A DNA stretch of 64,000 bases, from positions 222,048-286,047 of the forward strand of contig JAKIWV010000003.1 in assembly GCA_022749815.1 (NCBI GenBank), in the 5' to 3' direction. The translations under genes and the position numbers were made by a program. Source of the stretch: Thermoplasmata archaeon (lineage in GTDB: Archaea; Thermoplasmatota; Thermoplasmata; Lutacidiplasmatales; UBA184). Under the pieces are notes generated by a model that worked only from the letters and a program-made list of their open reading frames with translations, searched no databases and had not been told where the DNA came from. Shown one piece after another: positions 62,766 to 64,000 of the stretch (position 1 is the stretch's first letter; each line of letters begins with the position of its first letter).

Positions 62766-64000
62766 ATGACGCTCCGAGGCAAGCGCGGCGTTTCCGACGT
62801 GCTCGGGACGATACTGATCCTGGCCCTCACGGTCACGCTGTTTTCGTCCATCTTCTTCTTCGTCAACACGTTCCCGAAGCCCGCGACCCAGCCGGCCTCA
62901 CAATTCACGGGTCAGTTGAATTACACCACCATAGGGACGAAGACCTACGTGAACTACGTCACGGTCACGCATCTCGGAGGGCCCTTACTTTTCAATTTCA
63001 ACACTCAGATCTACGTGGTGTCTCAGGCCCACCCGCAGAATACCACCACCGTCTACAGTCTTGCCAGCGGCGGGCTCCCCGGAGGGGCCCAAGCAACCTG
63101 GGGTACAGGCCAGATCTGGACCCTCAGTTTGGCGGGTCCCCACCTGGCGACGCCGGACAATGTCACTGTCACAGTCGTCTCGGCGAATACCGTCGTATAT
63201 AGGCAGATCCTCCCGGGCTCGAACCCGACCATCCCGCCGATCTTCGTTCAGGAGGGGACCACCCCCGGAGCCCCGATGGTGAGCTCCGCGTTCTCCATCT
63301 TCGTCCAGATTTCCGACCCATTCCTGAGCACCTCCAGCAAGAAGGTCTACCTGAACATCACGACGCCGGGACTCTCGTGCAACGGGATGAACGCGACGGG
63401 GACCAAGCTGCCGATGACCTACAACGCCACCAACGGTCTCTGGTTCATCGGCGGTTGTACGGCCGGGCTCTCCGGTACCTACTACGTTACCGCATGGGCC
63501 ACCGATGCGAATCCCGTGCTGCCGCTCCAGAACTCGATCATCTTTCCCGTCACCATTGGCAGCTCCGGCGGCGGAGGGGGCGGTGGGGGCAGCCTGGTGC
63601 TGGTCACCATTCTGACCAACACGAGCGTCCCGGTCGTGAACCAGCCACTGACCGTCGTGGTCTCCGTCACCAATAATGGGGCTTCGTCTGGCACCGCCGC
63701 GGTAACATTCGGCCCCTCCGGCGGGGGTACCTATAGCCCCACCTCGGCGAGCGGCACTGTCGGCGCCGGCTCGACGGTGGGCTTCCAAACCACGTTCACA
63801 CCGACGGCGACCGGGGGGCTCGTGCTCAGCAGTTCCGCCTCGATCCCTGGCATCGGCTCCTCGTCCGCCACGCTGGCGCTGACGGTCTTCCCCAAGATCC
63901 TGCTGGTATCGGAGAATGTGCCGGCAGGGACGGTCCCCACAAAGTCGAACGAGTCCGCACTTCTCGCGAGCGAACTCCTGGCCGCGGGCTTCCCGTTCAC
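62766..64000 (+). CDS. Type IV pilin-like surface protein (partial)
   Basis: At least 411 codons, running off the window. The N-terminus KRGVSDVLGTILILALTV is the archaeal type IV pilin domain with its processing site and hydrophobic stalk. A long Thr/Ser/Gly-rich part with many sequons follows, a GGGGGGG linker near residue 270, then CARDB-like beta modules (LTVVVSVTNNGASSGTAAVTF). The last visible residues (KILLVSENVPAGTVP) look like the start of another domain. Far larger than a normal pilin, so probably an adhesin or cell-surface enzyme. Confidence 0.85.
   Translation, partial: MTLRGKRGVSDVLGTILILALTVTLFSSIFFFVNTFPKPATQPASQFTGQLNYTTIGTKTYVNYVTVTHLGGPLLFNFNTQIYVVSQAHPQNTTTVYSLASGGLPGGAQATWGTGQIWTLSLAGPHLATPDNVTVTVVSANTVVYRQILPGSNPTIPPIFVQEGTTPGAPMVSSAFSIFVQISDPFLSTSSKKVYLNITTPGLSCNGMNATGTKLPMTYNATNGLWFIGGCTAGLSGTYYVTAWATDANPVLPLQNSIIFPVTIGSSGGGGGGGGSLVLVTILTNTSVPVVNQPLTVVVSVTNNGASSGTAAVTFGPSGGGTYSPTSASGTVGAGSTVGFQTTFTPTATGGLVLSSSASIPGIGSSSATLALTVFPKILLVSENVPAGTVPTKSNESALLASELLAAGFPF

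Noticed and set aside
62497-62769. 90-codon frame ending in an ATGA overlap with the pilin-like gene
   Set aside because: Its composition is not protein-like, the pilin TATA box lies inside it, and the overlap can occur by chance.
1-64000. CRISPR arrays, rRNA genes, insertion sequences
   Set aside because: No regularly spaced direct repeats, rRNA-like stretches, transposase frames or terminal inverted repeats were seen.

Overview
The window is archaeal. It carries eukaryote-like information genes (topoisomerase VI A and B, DNA primase small subunit PriS, FEN1, RIO1 kinase, a Pno1-type KH protein, aEF1-beta, eL41), AglB oligosaccharyltransferase, isoprenoid-lipid enzymes, a type IV pilin and many TATA-like boxes 22-35 nt before start codons, which fits leaderless transcription. 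GC content is high, and ATGA/GTGA start-stop overlaps are very common. An aerobic-type Nuo/Fpo complex without NuoEFG, an FtsZ homologue and topo VI together suggest a high-GC uncultivated Thermoplasmatota lineage outside the order Thermoplasmatales. The phylum is an inference; the domain is certain.

Layout: 1-2.2 kb, 2-oxoacid:ferredoxin oxidoreductase (minus strand). 2.4-8.3 kb, an operon for a 2-oxoacid chain-elongation or citrate-type route (homocitrate/isopropylmalate-synthase family, two-subunit aconitase-family dehydratase, isocitrate/isopropylmalate-type dehydrogenase), continuing into thiolase and DUF35. 8.4-17.3 kb, a 2191-residue AglB with its coupled secreted partner, a zinc ribbon, aEF1-beta and a membrane hydrolase. 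17.37-17.48 kb, tRNA-His(GTG) with a probable intron in the T loop. 17.5-23.4 kb, HAD phosphatase, CoaBC, MarC, SucCD, small zinc-finger protein, tiny eL41. 23.4-27.9 kb, topo VI and nitrilase-family genes. 28-40.7 kb, GGPP synthase, geranylgeranyl reductase and the 11-gene nuoABCDHIJKLMN operon, all on the minus strand. 40.8-51 kb, acylphosphatase, enoyl-CoA hydratase, a phospholipase C-like phosphoesterase with an apparent frameshift, and a lineage-specific patch of methyltransferases, membrane/secreted proteins, a nucleotidyltransferase and a glycosyltransferase. 51-60 kb, stomatin/NfeD, RIO1-KH-PriS, fumarylacetoacetase-family protein, riboflavin reductase, FTCD, FEN1, PAC2. 60.6-64 kb, a small membrane protein, a truncated FtsZ-like protein with a ribbon-helix-helix regulator upstream, and a divergent pilin-like surface protein that runs off the end.

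How the parts connect: the 2-oxoacid:ferredoxin oxidoreductase and SucCD imply ferredoxin-linked oxidation of 2-oxoacids, and the Nuo complex, whose NuoI carries four rather than two [4Fe-4S] motifs and which lacks the NADH module, is a plausible sink for that ferredoxin. GGPP synthase and geranylgeranyl reductase directly behind nuoN supply membrane lipids or a quinone side chain. AglB, its partner and the pilin-like protein form a surface-glycoprotein theme. The most unusual items are the giant AglB, the RHH plus FtsZ-like pair lacking the FtsZ activation domain, the T-loop intron in tRNA-His, and the four-cluster NuoI.
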